NCBI RefSeq assembly: GCF_029168945.1
Contig: NC_083601.1
Span: 33,593,660 to 33,657,659 of the forward strand
DNA from: Cannabis sativa
Taxonomy: Eukaryota; Streptophyta; Magnoliopsida; Rosales; Cannabaceae
Direction of reading: 5' to 3'
DNA length: 64,000 bases
Shown here: positions 1 through 11,797 of the stretch, in pieces
Position numbering within the stretch: the first letter of the stretch is position 1
Layout: the number at the start of each line of letters is the position of its first letter
Made by a program: the position numbers and the translations under genes
The notes under the pieces: model-generated
The model's database searches: none
The model's input: the letters and a program-made list of their open reading frames with translations, nothing else
What the model was told of the DNA's origin: nothing

Positions 1-925
1 ATATTAATAAGATGGTTTATTTATATTTAGTTACTATTTTCACTCGATTTAAAAATAATAATAGATAGTAAATATATTTTAGAGATAAATCCTTCTACGG
101 TGAAAAATGCGTAAAACAGAGTATGCGACAGTACTACTAAACCAAATTTTGCAAACTCTTTATTCAAGTAGTATAGTCAAAAATATTTGAAAAGTTTGGG
201 GAACATTCTTATATTAGAAAAATCTCTCCCAACAATTAATTATAAGAAAAAACATTCCTGTAATATTAGAATGTCATTAATTAACTACTACATTAATATT
301 TAATATCATTTTGTTTCTCGAAAACAATTCCAATTTTATTTTATTTTCAATAAAACAATTAAAAAGTTCATTTTCGAAAAAATCAAGACAAGGATATTGT
401 AATTGTAATACTATAAGAAAAAGAAAGGGGCAATGTTGTCTTCAAGAGATTAAAAGACTCAAAATTACTATCTTTGAAAAAAAAAAATAAAGGAAAAAAC
501 CTCACTCGTTGACCCCCTTAGAATTCCAATGGCGGCCCCTACGCCGTTGGCCTTGGTTAACTCTCTCTCTCCTACCTTTCTCTCTCTTCGTGGTATTAAA
601 AAGCCGAGACACTTAGAAGAAGTAACAAACATAAACAAAGCAGATAAGAAGAAAAGAGAAAAAAAAAAAAAACCAAAAACAAAACAAAGGCTGCTCTGCC
701 GAAGAAGTAGCTAAATATAGAGAAGTAGCCACCAACACTCTTTATTATAAGTATGTATACATATATGTGTATGTGTATATGTTCTTCTTCTGGGTTTTGA
801 AGATCACAGAGAAGAAGAGCCAAAATTTGCTATCAATCTAGCTCTTGTTTCCGCACTAGTTTTGGTTGTTTGATTTCTCCTCTTTTCTGAAGTTTTTCAT
901 TCTTGTTTTTGAAAAAGAAAAAAAA
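1..925. other. AT-rich upstream region and 5' leader of the P450 gene
   Basis: No coding region is supported here. The stretch is AT-rich with A-runs. From about 700 to 925 it is pyrimidine-rich with TA/TG runs and is probably the proximal promoter and 5' leader of the P450 that starts at 926. A short reading frame at 529-714 is low-complexity lysine-rich sequence and has no protein character. Confidence 0.5.
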
Positions 926-3900
926 ATGGGACCAGAAGTGTTGATCTCTTGGGTGAAGCTTCTGTCCGTATTCTTCATAGTGAGTGTTTTTGGGCTGAAC
1001 ATGGTAGTGTTGCTTTGGTGGAGACCAAGGAGAATCGAAGACCATTTCTCAAAGCAAGGGATCAGAGGACCCCCATATCGTTTCTTCATTGGGAATGTTA
1101 AAGAGTTAGTGTCTATGATGCTTACGGCTTCCTCTCAGCCCATGCCTAATTTCTCCCACAACATACTCCCAAGAGTCCTTTCTTTCTACCATCACTGGAA
1201 GAAAATCTATGGTACATCTTCACTACCCTCTTCCTCTCCCTCTCTCCTTCTTCTTCTTCTTCTCAATCTCTCTCTCTCTTTTTAAGTTTTAACATCTGGG
1301 TTTTGACGAATTTTGGCTACGGTTGAATGGGTTGATTCTATTTCTTCACTTGATTGTTTCTTTTTTAGTGTTACATTAGTGTTGTTTCAAAATGGTCTTG
1401 TAAAATGAGTTTGCCTTAATGTGGTCTTTTAATATGGTTTTGTGAAAGACCGTTTTGCTCGATAACAATGATTAAGCTTATTAAGTCTTTTATTTTACCT
1501 TTCTGGGTGGTAATACTTCTATTATGATTGTCTCTTGGCGCCCTTTGCCTTGTTTTATGATGATCATCATCATCATGAAGATTTTTTTTTTTTTTGCTTT
1601 TCGAAAGGTTTTTGAGTTTTGGGTACTTCTTTTTAAGACTTTTTCTCAGGCTTTTCTTTTCTTTTCTTTTTTTATTTTTTTTATTTTTTTTTATTTTCGT
1701 TTCTGAGCTTTTTGATGCTTGATGTTCAAGTTCAGATTTTGGACTGTTTCACACCTGTATCGTTTCTTTTCCTTATTTTTCTCTCTTCATTTTCCTTCTC
1801 ATCCCTTCTCTTCCGGCAAAAAAAAAAAAGTCTGCAATAAATAATAATATTAATATTTTTGTGGTATATGTCTTGTTTGAAGATTCTCCATAGGGACTTT
1901 ATTTCTTTTATTTTCAATATCAATTCATCTATAGAAATTTTAATTTTGAACCTTTAGTCCCGACAGAGATAACAATAAAAACTTTATTATATATATATAG
2001 TAATTTCTAAATTAAATAGCTATAGAGCTAGCTAGCCTCATCTACTTTTATTTATTTTTTTCATGTCGTTTTTCTTTTGTTTCTTCCGTTGCTTAAAATA
2101 TTCATATTGCTTAGTAATGCTTACCAATTATAAAAAAAATAGAAGCATTAATAGTTGGGACTTGTCTTCTTCCTATTTTCTTTTGTTATTTTCCAACTAT
2201 TTCTTTTGTGTAGGGTCAAACACTATCCAATGTTCATTTTGATGAAAATAATGATCGGCATATTTTTGCATCCTCATAATTCTCAATTATTTTCACTTCC
2301 TCCTTCACAAACTTGATATATATAATATATGTATACTTACCACTCGAAGCAGTGTAATATATTTAGAGAGATTTTATAAACTTGTATAACTGTGTAATAA
2401 TATCAAAACAAAACGCATTTATTGTTCTATTCTGTTCTTTTCTTATTAATTAATTCTCTGATTAATTTTTATGTTACATAGTCACATTTATTTATTTTGT
2501 TTCCTCAACTTATTTATCAACTTGCATTTATTTCACACTTGCATTAATTACTGAAAACTTAAAAAAGAAAAATTCTTCTTTCTGTCGTAACGTTCTTGAT
2601 CATCAAAAAAATCTCGTGGGTGGCAGGTGGAACATTCATAGTCTGGTTCGGAGCCACGGGTCGGCTAACCGTATCCGACCCGGATTTGATCCGTGAAATT
2701 TTCACATCCAAGTCTGAATACTACGAGAAAAATGAAGCTCACCCGCTTATTAAGCAGCTCGAAGGCGATGGCCTCTTAAGCCTCAAAGGCGAAAAATGGG
2801 CTCACCATCGGAAAATCATCGCTCCTACTTTTCACATGGAGAATCTTAAGGTAACCACACAACGCAAATACATTTCCGTATTTAGTAGAAAAAAATAAAA
2901 AAAAATCTAACTATGCTTACAAATTTACAGTCGATGATACCTGTGATGGCATCAACTGTGGTTGAAATGCTGGAGGAATGGCGGCCCAAAATGTCCGATA
3001 CCGGCGAGATCGAAATCGATGTTTCAAACTGGTTCCAAACCCTAACCGAGGATGTAATAACCAGAACCGCTTTTGGAAGTAGCTACGAAGAAGGAAAAGC
3101 CATTTTTAAGCTCCAAGCTAAACAAATGCTTCTCGCCTCCGATGCTTTCCAGAAAGTTTTCATCCCCGGTTACAGGTGTGTGTACCAACTATGCTTACAT
3201 ATATATAAATATACGTACACGCGGCAGAATAATTAATTAACCGCCATTTTTATATTCAAAATTTCGTTATCTCTTATTGTTACAGATTTTTACCAACTCA
3301 GAGGAACATAAATTCATGGAGACTGAATAAAGTGATAAGGAAGTCATTAATGAAGTTGATTGATCAGAGGAGAGGGACGAAGATATTGAATGATGATTCG
3401 AAGAAGATTGAAAAAATTAGTTGCTATAGTAGTAATAGTAGTAGCAGTTGTGGTCCTAAGGATTTGCTGGGGCTGATGATTCAGGCGTCCGATACGCCGT
3501 CGTTTAAGAGCGCTATAACGCCACAGGACATAGTGGAGGAGTGTAAGAGTTTCTTCTTTGCGGGGAAACAGACCACATCTAACCTGCTGACGTGGACGAC
3601 GGTTCTGCTAGCGATGCACCCACAATGGCAGGTACGGGCACGTGACGAGGTGCTTAAGGTGTGTGGAGCACGTGACATACCCACTAAGGATGATGTTGTC
3701 AAGCTCAAGACGGTAAGGAGAGCTGTCTTTTTTCTTTTATTTATTTTATTTTTGTCATAAATAGGACAAAAAATTATGGTTTTGTCTCGTAGCGCAATTT
3801 TATTTTCCCTGAGAAAAACCAAACTGCCACCTTTTGCTTTATTATGTTGTTACTGATAGAAACTGCAGTGGTACTTTTGTTATTATTCTAAGTTATAAGG

Positions 3901-4417
3901 ATATTTCAGTCAATTGATGTTAATTGGGCTACGATTTGATGTGCAGCTGAGCATGATCATAAATGAATCACTTCGCTTATACCCGCCGACGGTGGCAACA
4001 ATCAGACGTGCCAAAACTGACGTGGACCTAGGTGGTTACAAAATCCCACGTGGCACGGAGCTCTTGATTCCAATCTTAGCCGTTCATCATGATCTGGCCA
4101 CGTGGGGTAACGACGCGAATGAGTTTAACCCGGCTCGATTCTCAGACGGCGTGGCTCGAGCTGCCAAACACCCATTGGCATTTATACCCTTCGGCCTTGG
4201 GGTCCGAACCTGTATCGGCCAAAACCTCGCCGTTCTCCACGCCAAGCTAGCGCTGGCGATCATACTTCAACGATTCAGATTTAAGCTCTCCCCGAGCTAC
4301 CAACACGCGCCGACGGTGCTGATTCTTCTTCATCCCCAGCACGGCGCGCCGATCATATTCCAGCGCTTGGAAGAGGAAGAGGGAAATGTAGTGGACCCCG
4401 CACGTCTTAAAGAGTGA
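926..4417 (+). CDS. CYP734A: Cytochrome P450, CYP734A type (brassinosteroid C-26 hydroxylase-like)
   Basis: Five exons join in frame: 926-1211, 2627-2850, 2931-3175, 3286-3712 and 3947-4417, giving about 550 residues; family members are near 520. All introns are GT-AG. The N-terminus has a hydrophobic anchor (about residues 6-32) followed by the Pro/Gly hinge GPPYRF. The I-helix reads AGKQTT at about 344-349, the K-helix ExxR is E401-R404, a PARF segment is near 456-459, and the heme loop FGLGVRTCIG has the cysteine ligand at about 483. AGKQTT in place of the usual AGxDTT and the general sequence match the CYP72-clan family CYP734A (BAS1), ER-bound enzymes that inactivate brassinosteroids. 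The extra length is a Ser/Lys-rich loop in exon 4 (about nt 3380-3450). Substrate is inferred from family, not visible in sequence. The start at 926 is the first ATG giving the anchor without extra residues. Confidence 0.93.
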
Positions 4418-5600
4418 GGAGTGATTTAATGAGGGGATGACCCAGTTCGCTAACGGCACATTATCCTCTTTTGTGCAAGCCTATTTTGAGCTATATAATT
4501 CTTTGAAAAAGAAAAAGAAAAAAAAAATGTAGCAGCCATTAGTGAGTGGTGACTCTAGATGATTTTCAATTTGTGTTAGAAGAATGAATAGGTGATTTGG
4601 TAAATTGTCCCTTTGTTTCTAAGCAGATCGACCCAAACACGTCCTTGGTTTTTACCCGAAGGACACTAACCTTGGACATGTAGTGAAATTAAACCCGTGG
4701 TTTGGTTTAAGCTTTAGATTTGCCTCAGAGTGATGAGAGTGTTTCTTTTTTTATTTTTCCTTTTTTTCTTTCTAGGAAATTAAAGAAACGGCTAACAACT
4801 AGGTAGCTGATCAATTTTTTTTTTTATTATTATATTTTAAATTTCTCTGATGTGAATGTAATGTATAGTCTGGCTCATGAGTTCCTACACAGTTCTGTAA
4901 AATTTCACAAATCAATGTTGTTGCTGATCATTTCTCTGACTACTCTTTTCTCTCTCACTACTATGATTGGTTGAAGAATGTGGTTAAATTACAACCCAAT
5001 CATATGTCCCATTATAGGGCACTGACCATTTTTGGACGATCATAACTTCTTTGATTTATGTATCTTTTGTAATTATTTGTATCACCTCGCCAAAAAAAAA
5101 AATAATAATTCTAATTATATTGGTTGAATTGAACCACTCTTTTAATCATTTCCATACAGGGTCCTAAATTCCTGGAACTATTATTTGGAAATATATCGTG
5201 GAAAAGAAAAGAAAAATTATAAATTAATAATAATATTAAAAATTCAGATGGGAAAAGAAGGATAGACATTATTATAATATTACATACATGCATACTTAAA
5301 GAGATTATTAATTGTATATATTTTTCAAATGCTATAGCTTTGTAGGCATCTACACCTCTCTCTTTTTTTTTTTAATTTTATTTTTCGAAAAAATTGCCCA
5401 TCTGATTGATCAAGATAATAATTGACCTTTCAGTAGGAACATGTGTACCTCTTCAATATAGCTAGCTCTAGCCCAAAATTTGCAATGTTCATTATCAATA
5501 ACATCTATAATTGAGCTTGGTAACATGCATTTCCTGTGCCATAGTCAAGATTGTCTAACCTATGAAACTGTTTATGATTTTAACGGATATATAGATCATG
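4418..5600. other. 3' flank of the P450 gene, no gene seen
   Basis: AT-rich DNA with several A/T runs (4508-4527, 4816-4840, 5091-5110). The first few hundred bases probably hold the P450 3' UTR. No ORF with protein character was seen on either strand. Confidence 0.5.
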
Positions 5601-5627
5601 ATGAATCAATTATATTGTTTTCCATTT

Positions 5628-5745
5628 TTTGAAAAAAAAAAAAAAATTATATAGTTTTCCATAGTTCAAAAAAAAAAAATTATATAGTTTTCCATTGTTA
5701 AAAAAAATTACATAGTTTTCCACTGTCCAAAATAAAACTATATAA
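5628..5745. repeat. Tandem repeat of about 35-40 bp, roughly four copies
   Basis: A unit containing TATATAGTTTTCCA followed by an A-run recurs four times with decreasing regularity. The poly-A section varies in length between copies. It looks like a local tandem expansion in intergenic DNA. Confidence 0.7.
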
Positions 5746-8270
5746 TTTTCTGTTATATAAAACAAAATATATAGTGTAACTTCATTTGTAAGTTGACTAT
5801 AATGAAAGTTATAGGAACCAGACAACTGGCTGCAAATGTTTCATAAATGCTCCACTTTCAAAATAATAAATATTGCATGTGTAAGATTTTGGACACAAAA
5901 AATTTTGTTCACCACTTCACTTGCGCTCATATGCTGCTGCTATTGATATGTAGATGGTCAGTATATTTTTATCTTAATGGTTATATTACTAGCTAAGGTT
6001 GAGAAACCCAATGAAATTAATTTGTTCATATAATAATTTTTTATGTGTTTAGACGTAAAATTATAATGCCAATTAGGGTAATAATCTGCACGGACAATCT
6101 TGTATTAATTAAATTGTTAATGTCAATTCGCAGCAACCTCTCTCTTGGCGAAAAAATAGCTTAAGTTTCCAGCTAATTAACACACTGTTCCGTACACTCA
6201 TGTCAGGCTGGATAATTTCATGTACGTAAATTGTACAACAAAAGTATGTGACATGTAAAGATAGACTAACACTTATCTTATAAGTTATTAATATTATAAT
6301 TAAATATATATATATAAATAGTTTGTTGAGGTTATGTTAAAATCAACATATATGAATACTCATTTGATGTATAAAATCAATCAATCAATCCAACGAAATA
6401 ATTGTTTTCTAAGAAAAAAATTTAAATATTGTCAAGTATTCTTATTAATATACATGTACACAGCTGTTTTCCAAGTATATGAATTAAAGAGTGAAATTAA
6501 TTTTATTTATATGTGAAAAACATGGGCCGAATTTCATTTTTTTTTCTTGCAATTAATTAATAATTTTATTAAAGTAATATTTGGTGGATATTAATTTTGA
6601 CTAGATTTAAGATCAAAAAGCAAGGAAACATGCAGTGCCCAATGCATGAAATGTTCTTTTAAAGCAAAGGTGGTTGTAATACAGCATGCAAATGCCACAT
6701 TTTTTATGCATTCCCCTTTCTGGGGTTTAGGGCAATTTATTTATAGTGTTGTAGTTTATAGTGAGAAGTAAGATATATGAGAGAGAGTAAACAACACATA
6801 TACATATGTAAATATATGTAACATTTAGTTCTTCATCTTATTAAAATATGATATAGAGTTTTACTTTTTTGGGGATCTTCTCATGCTCTTCTTGGAGAGT
6901 AGCTCTAATATTTTTAAGGGAGAGTTTGATGGTCCCCAGGAAGCATGTGGTTTAGAGAGACCATTTTCTCCTCTTTTTCTCTCTTTTTTCTCTTCTCTTC
7001 TATTTTTGGTGTATTATTTTAACTTTTGTTAAAGGAATCAATAACAGCATGCCATGGAGCATGTGATCTCATGATCCATATAATTAACCATTATTGTTAA
7101 GAAAATCCTAAATATATAAGAGCTTTTCATCATCATATTTTTTATTAATTAATTAATTATTAGACACTCTCTCTCTCTCTGGAGACACATACACCATGGT
7201 TCGCATTAATAGTGATTATAACCTCTTTATTCTTCCTTATCACGATGCTAATCTTGAACGTTGTGCTTCAATTAGGGACCACAACGTCCGATTATACATG
7301 TCTATATTATAAGATATGTTATGTATAACTATAATATTATTATATATATGTGTATGTAATTCATTATTATTTTTATTGTTATATGAAGCAGGTGAATATA
7401 TATATTATATATTATTAGTAATATAATTTTTTTTATATGCATGCAGTCGGCTATTTGATTTTGTCTGATTAAAGGGTATGAAAAAAGAGCCAGCATTACC
7501 TTTACGATACCCCAATTACATACACACAGTGATTTATAATATATAAACATACACACACACAAACCATAATTATTCTTTAATATATTAACCCTATTGTTTA
7601 CTATACATAATAATAATATATTTATAAACGAAACTAAGTTGATCCGCTGATAAACAGCAAACAATGTTGTGATCTCAGTACTTGGCTAACTTTTTAACTT
7701 AATTAATTGTTTTATGTAATAAGTATATATTTTATTAGTAGAGGTTTCTGTTTTCTTGCGCTTTGTCTTGAGCATGCTTCTCATCAACATCTGAGCAATG
7801 TCTCCCCTAACCTAGCTACATGACAAAATTAACATTCCAATCGATCCATCTTAAAAGGTCAAGTTACAATATATAATTTCTTAACAAAAAATTATATACT
7901 AATTAATATATAGTAGTGTTTATTTTTTTGATCAATTAAGCTAGCCTCTTGTCTAGCTAATACTAATTAATATATATATGTTATTAATCTACTATATCTA
8001 TATGGTTAGTACACCTCACAAAACAAGACAATTGAATTTTGAAGCAAAATTTAGCTAGATCGGCTCTTTAAGCAATATATATTGATTGAACATGTTTCTA
8101 TGTGATTTAAGTACCGTTGGAGCCCCCTATGCATAAAAAAAATATATTTTGCTACAAGAAGGAGCAAAAAGGCCATTGTTTAATTCTTCATCCAAAATAA
8201 CCAATTCCTAGAATTGTTTGAAAATAACGAAATGGGTTTTTGTCCCCCACCCAAAGTAACAACATATATA

Positions 8271-8289
8271 ATGTGTGTGTGTGTGTGTG
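8271..8289. repeat. GT microsatellite
   Basis: An uninterrupted run of about nine GT units following an AT-rich stretch. Confidence 0.85.
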
Positions 8290-9140
8290 CATCCAAATGT
8301 GGGATATATACATTAATTAATATTGATCCCTAAGTAAATACTTAAAAGATTGAAGAGTAGTACACAAAATCCAAATGTGGGGTGTGTATATACGGTCGTG
8401 AAAGTAGAGTTAACAAAATCCCAAATTAATTTTAAAAAAATCTGGAAAATGTGTCTTCCCTTGATGAAGCTCTTGTTCATTATTAATTTTATAATTTATA
8501 TATGCACTGATGCCAAAGCAATTGAGCTGGCTAATGTCTGCCCTTGATTAATGCGACGTTGTCGGTCTGTCAAAAGACCAAAGGCCAGAGAGACTTTCTC
8601 TTTGCATGATTGGCCATTTTCTCAATTCCCCCATTAGAATGCCACTTCTGATCTATTTGATCCATATCTCAGTGTTTCAGAACTGCCGAATCTTCACCTA
8701 CACCTACCATTTTCTCTTCATTCATTTCACTGAGGTTTCTTATTATGATTATTATTTATTAATAATTCTATCTGCCACATGTAATTCCTTCTATTTATTA
8801 AACTTATTCACTCAAACATATAAATTTGTATTGAAATAATGAAAAATAATAATAAAAAAAAACATATAAAATTAAAATTGTATTTGTCATTAAACTCAAT
8901 TCTCATGGCCGGGATAAAAAGTGTAATTTGTGTAATTACAAGTCCAGCAAGGCAAACAGTCCAACAGACATGCTAAATTAAATTAAGTAATATTATCTAT
9001 CGACCCGGTAAAAAAAATTAAGTAATTATTTCAAATTAAACACAAATCTACCTATAAAGTGATTTTTCAACCACATACCATAGAAAATAAATATGTTCAT
9101 GAATACAAATAGCAATAGCTGGTTGCATTTTTTTCCCTTA

Positions 9141-9236
9141 ATTAGTTGAGACTGATTGCATTAAAGTGTGTTCTGCTCTCATTGCATATTAGTTGAGATT
9201 GATTACATTAAAGTGTGCTCTGCTCTGAGTTCTAAC
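9141..9236. repeat. Direct tandem duplication, about 48-bp unit
   Basis: Two adjacent copies share TTAGTTGAGA, GATTGCATTAAAGTGTG and TCTGCTCT, differing at a few positions. The first copy starts near 9141 and the second near 9189. A third partial AAGTGTGCTC follows at 9240. Confidence 0.7.
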
Positions 9237-9481
9237 TTCTAAGTGTGCTCCCAAAAAAAAAAAAGCACACTCTCATATGGTTGAATTTGGTTATGTTTTA
9301 GCTGATATTTATCTCTTTGTAATTTTTTTTGACTGTTTTGGGCTTTTACCATTGTAATTGGTTGGGCAATATTGTAGCTCATCTTGCTAATTAAGCTAGC
9401 TCTTAATTTAGATAATTCTATAGTTTGGGTGATTGGATATTCCAAATTGTATGAGCTAATGCTCATGTTACCTTTTGATAA

Positions 9482-9829
9482 GGGTTAATTTCACAAATGC
9501 ACAAAAACAACAAAAAAATAACAAAAATACGGTTTTACGAAATTTTAAATATTTTTACGATTTTTTTTATTTTATTTACATAAAATACGGTCTTTTTATG
9601 TTGAAATTTTGTTCATTTGTTGTTAATTTTTTGTTATATGTATGTTATTTTTTGTTGTTTTTTTTGTTGTTATGTTGATGTTATTTTGATGTTACTTTTA
9701 TGATGTTTTCTTGTTGATTTTATGTTGTTTTCGTGTTATTTTTTGGAAAACCGTAAAAATGTAAAAAATATTTTTTGAACGTAAAAATATAAATATTTGA
9801 CAAAAAATGGTGCCTTATGTAATTATTCC
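9482..9829. mobile_element. Mutator-like MITE with 9-bp target-site duplication
   Basis: A 348-bp element is bounded by the exact 9-bp direct repeat TTTTGATAA at 9473-9481 and 9830-9838. Its ends are imperfect inverted repeats (GGGTTAATT and the complement of AATTATTCC). A 9-bp duplication is the hallmark of Mutator-like elements. The interior has no ORF and is rich in GTT/AAC words. It resembles the larger element at 38914-40308 in terminal sequence and interior composition. Confidence 0.8.
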
Positions 9830-10270
9830 TTTTGATAAATTATTCAATTCTTTCCAAAAAAAAAAAAAAAACTAAACTAAACAAACATATTGTCTCATTT
9901 TTTTCCCCCTATTTATTCTGGGTCGACATATTGTCCTAGATCCCTTTATGTGATAAAGTTTGCAATCAATTTCTAAATGTATCATAAATATGAGTTAGAG
10001 ATGTGAGTCGTGACTATAATGATCTCAAGTAAAAGAATTATAGTATCATATCTTATTTCTAATTATGTGTTAAAATATATAATTCATCGTGATATATAGT
10101 TTATAAAAGTGGTCATTATTATAGTTTTGTCCGATAATATATATAGTTGTGATTAATTTGTTCCTACCCTAAATTTATAATTGCATTTGCTAATATTTTT
10201 AAATATTAATTTTCTGTCAAAGACACATGTCACCAATTGTTCGGAGTCGAGACTTAGGATTTAAAGTGAG

Positions 10271-10335
10271 GATGTAGGATTTGAATCCTTACTTCTATTA
10301 TATGCAATCTATCTTAACCATTATGCCAATTCACC
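10271..10335 (-). mobile_element. Possible tRNA-derived SINE head
   Basis: Read on the minus strand, a box A-like TGGCATAATGG (10318-10328) is followed about 30 bases later by a box B-like GGATTCAAATCC (10277-10288). This is the arrangement of a pol III tRNA-type promoter. There is no complete cloverleaf and I could not define the 3' tail or a target-site duplication, so it is a weak call. Confidence 0.35.
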
Positions 10336-10430
10336 AAAAATAATAATATGTCTATAAATATATATTATTTTTTATTACAAATATATGTTGTAATTAATTA
10401 AAATGTATATACAAACCCCTTGTTAGGAGT

Positions 10431-10894
10431 TAGGGGTGACAATTCGTGTTTGCGGGTCGTGTTCGTGTCATGTTGAGACTCATGTATAACAAGTATATTA
10501 TCGACCCGAACACGACCCATTTAATAATCGTGTCAAAAAATAAAATCCGAACACGATCTATTTTGTAAACGGGTTAACACGACACGACTCGTGTAACCCG
10601 TTTATAAGCATATTTTGTTCAAACATATCAACCAATAACACGTTTATAAAATATTTATTAACTCGTTTATAACCTATTTATGACATGTTAAAGTACTAAA
10701 ATAACTTTAAATATATCACTAACGGGTCAATTTCGTGTTAGCCGTATCAACCCAAACAAAACCTGTTTATTAAACGGTTTAAACGAGTCAACCCTAACAC
10801 AAGCTGAACCTATTTTAAGGCAAATCCAAACTTGTTAACTCTCGTGCGAGTTTCGAGTCGTGTTATCGTATCCAACCCTTTTTGCCAGCCCCTA
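10431..10894. mobile_element. hAT-type MITE with 8-bp TSD
   Basis: The 464-bp element begins TAGGGGTGACAA and ends with the complement of TAGGGGCTGGCAA. Flanks are TTAGGAGT (10423-10430) and TTAAAAGT (10895-10902), an 8-bp duplication matching at 6 of 8. TAGGGGTG ends and 8-bp duplications are typical of hAT non-autonomous elements. The interior has no ORF and is filled with CGTGT/ACACG and GGGT/ACCC words in both orientations. Confidence 0.8.
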
Positions 10895-11200
10895 TTAAAA
10901 GTGTGTCCTAAAAGTATGTAAGTACATATATTATTTTAACTTTGAATAAATAAATACAATGATTTATTATTATATTTGAATTGTTAAATTATTATTGAAT
11001 AATTTATGTAAATATCAAAAAAATTCATATTAATTATTGAGAATGTGATCTTGTATTATTATAAGAAAATTAAGATCACATTAATAAATAAAATATTCAA
11101 CAACTAATTAAAATTTTGGAATTTTGATATTTTCTTTCCCACATATTGCTAGGTAGCAAGTACAAGCCACAACGCTCTACATCATAAGGAAAGTGGTAGG

Positions 11201-11797
11201 TAGGGGTGTGTATAAATTGTTTAAATTCAATAAAATCTGACCAATCCAATTATAACCGACCACCAAACGTTGGATATTCAATTGTGATCGGATCGGATTG
11301 GATGTTATTTTTGAATATCCAATCGGATCGGATCAGATGTTAGATGAGGTGTCCAAAAATTTAATACATCCAACATGCAATCAAACTAATTAATATTTTC
11401 ATTTAGTTTGAATGAGTAATTAAATTTTATGTTGTTATTATATGTAAAAAAAAATATATGTATATATAAAAATTAACATTAGAATTTTACTTTTTTTTTG
11501 GATTGGTCCAATTTAATCCAATAAATATTGAATCTAAAATATTAGATGAATCCGATTCGATTTAATAAATATTAGGTCTAAAATATTGGATAAACATAAA
11601 TTAAACCAATATACATGAAATATATCCAATGATATAACCGATCCAATCCAACTAATTAATTGGATTGGATCTTGGATCCATTGGATGACTGAAATTAATT
11701 GGATCAGATTGAATGATAAAATATATCATCTAATATATAATTTGATTAGATCTGGATAGGCCAAAAAATATTGAATGTGTTCCAATGAATACCTCTA
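11201..11797. mobile_element. hAT-type MITE with 8-bp TSD, GGATCGGAT-rich interior
   Basis: The 597-bp element starts TAGGGGTGTGTA and ends with the complement of TAGAGGTATTCA. Flanking 8-mers are GTGGTAGG (11193-11200) and GTGGCAAG (11798-11805), 6 of 8 matching. The interior repeats GGATCGGAT and CCAATCCA words on both strands and contains no coding frame. Confidence 0.8.

Larger units (their letters stand above)
5760..9470. other. Intergenic AT-rich DNA
   Basis: No supported gene. Contains a GT microsatellite (8271-8289) and a duplicated block at 9141-9236, listed separately. Short frames here are AT-driven and lack domain-like composition. Confidence 0.5.

Noticed and set aside
7329..7664. 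111-residue minus-strand frame
   Set aside because: Ile/Tyr/Asn-rich translation of AT-rich DNA with TA and CA runs; no domain features.
10271..10335. tRNA gene
   Set aside because: Box A and B are present but there is no paired acceptor stem or anticodon arm; recorded only as a weak SINE head.
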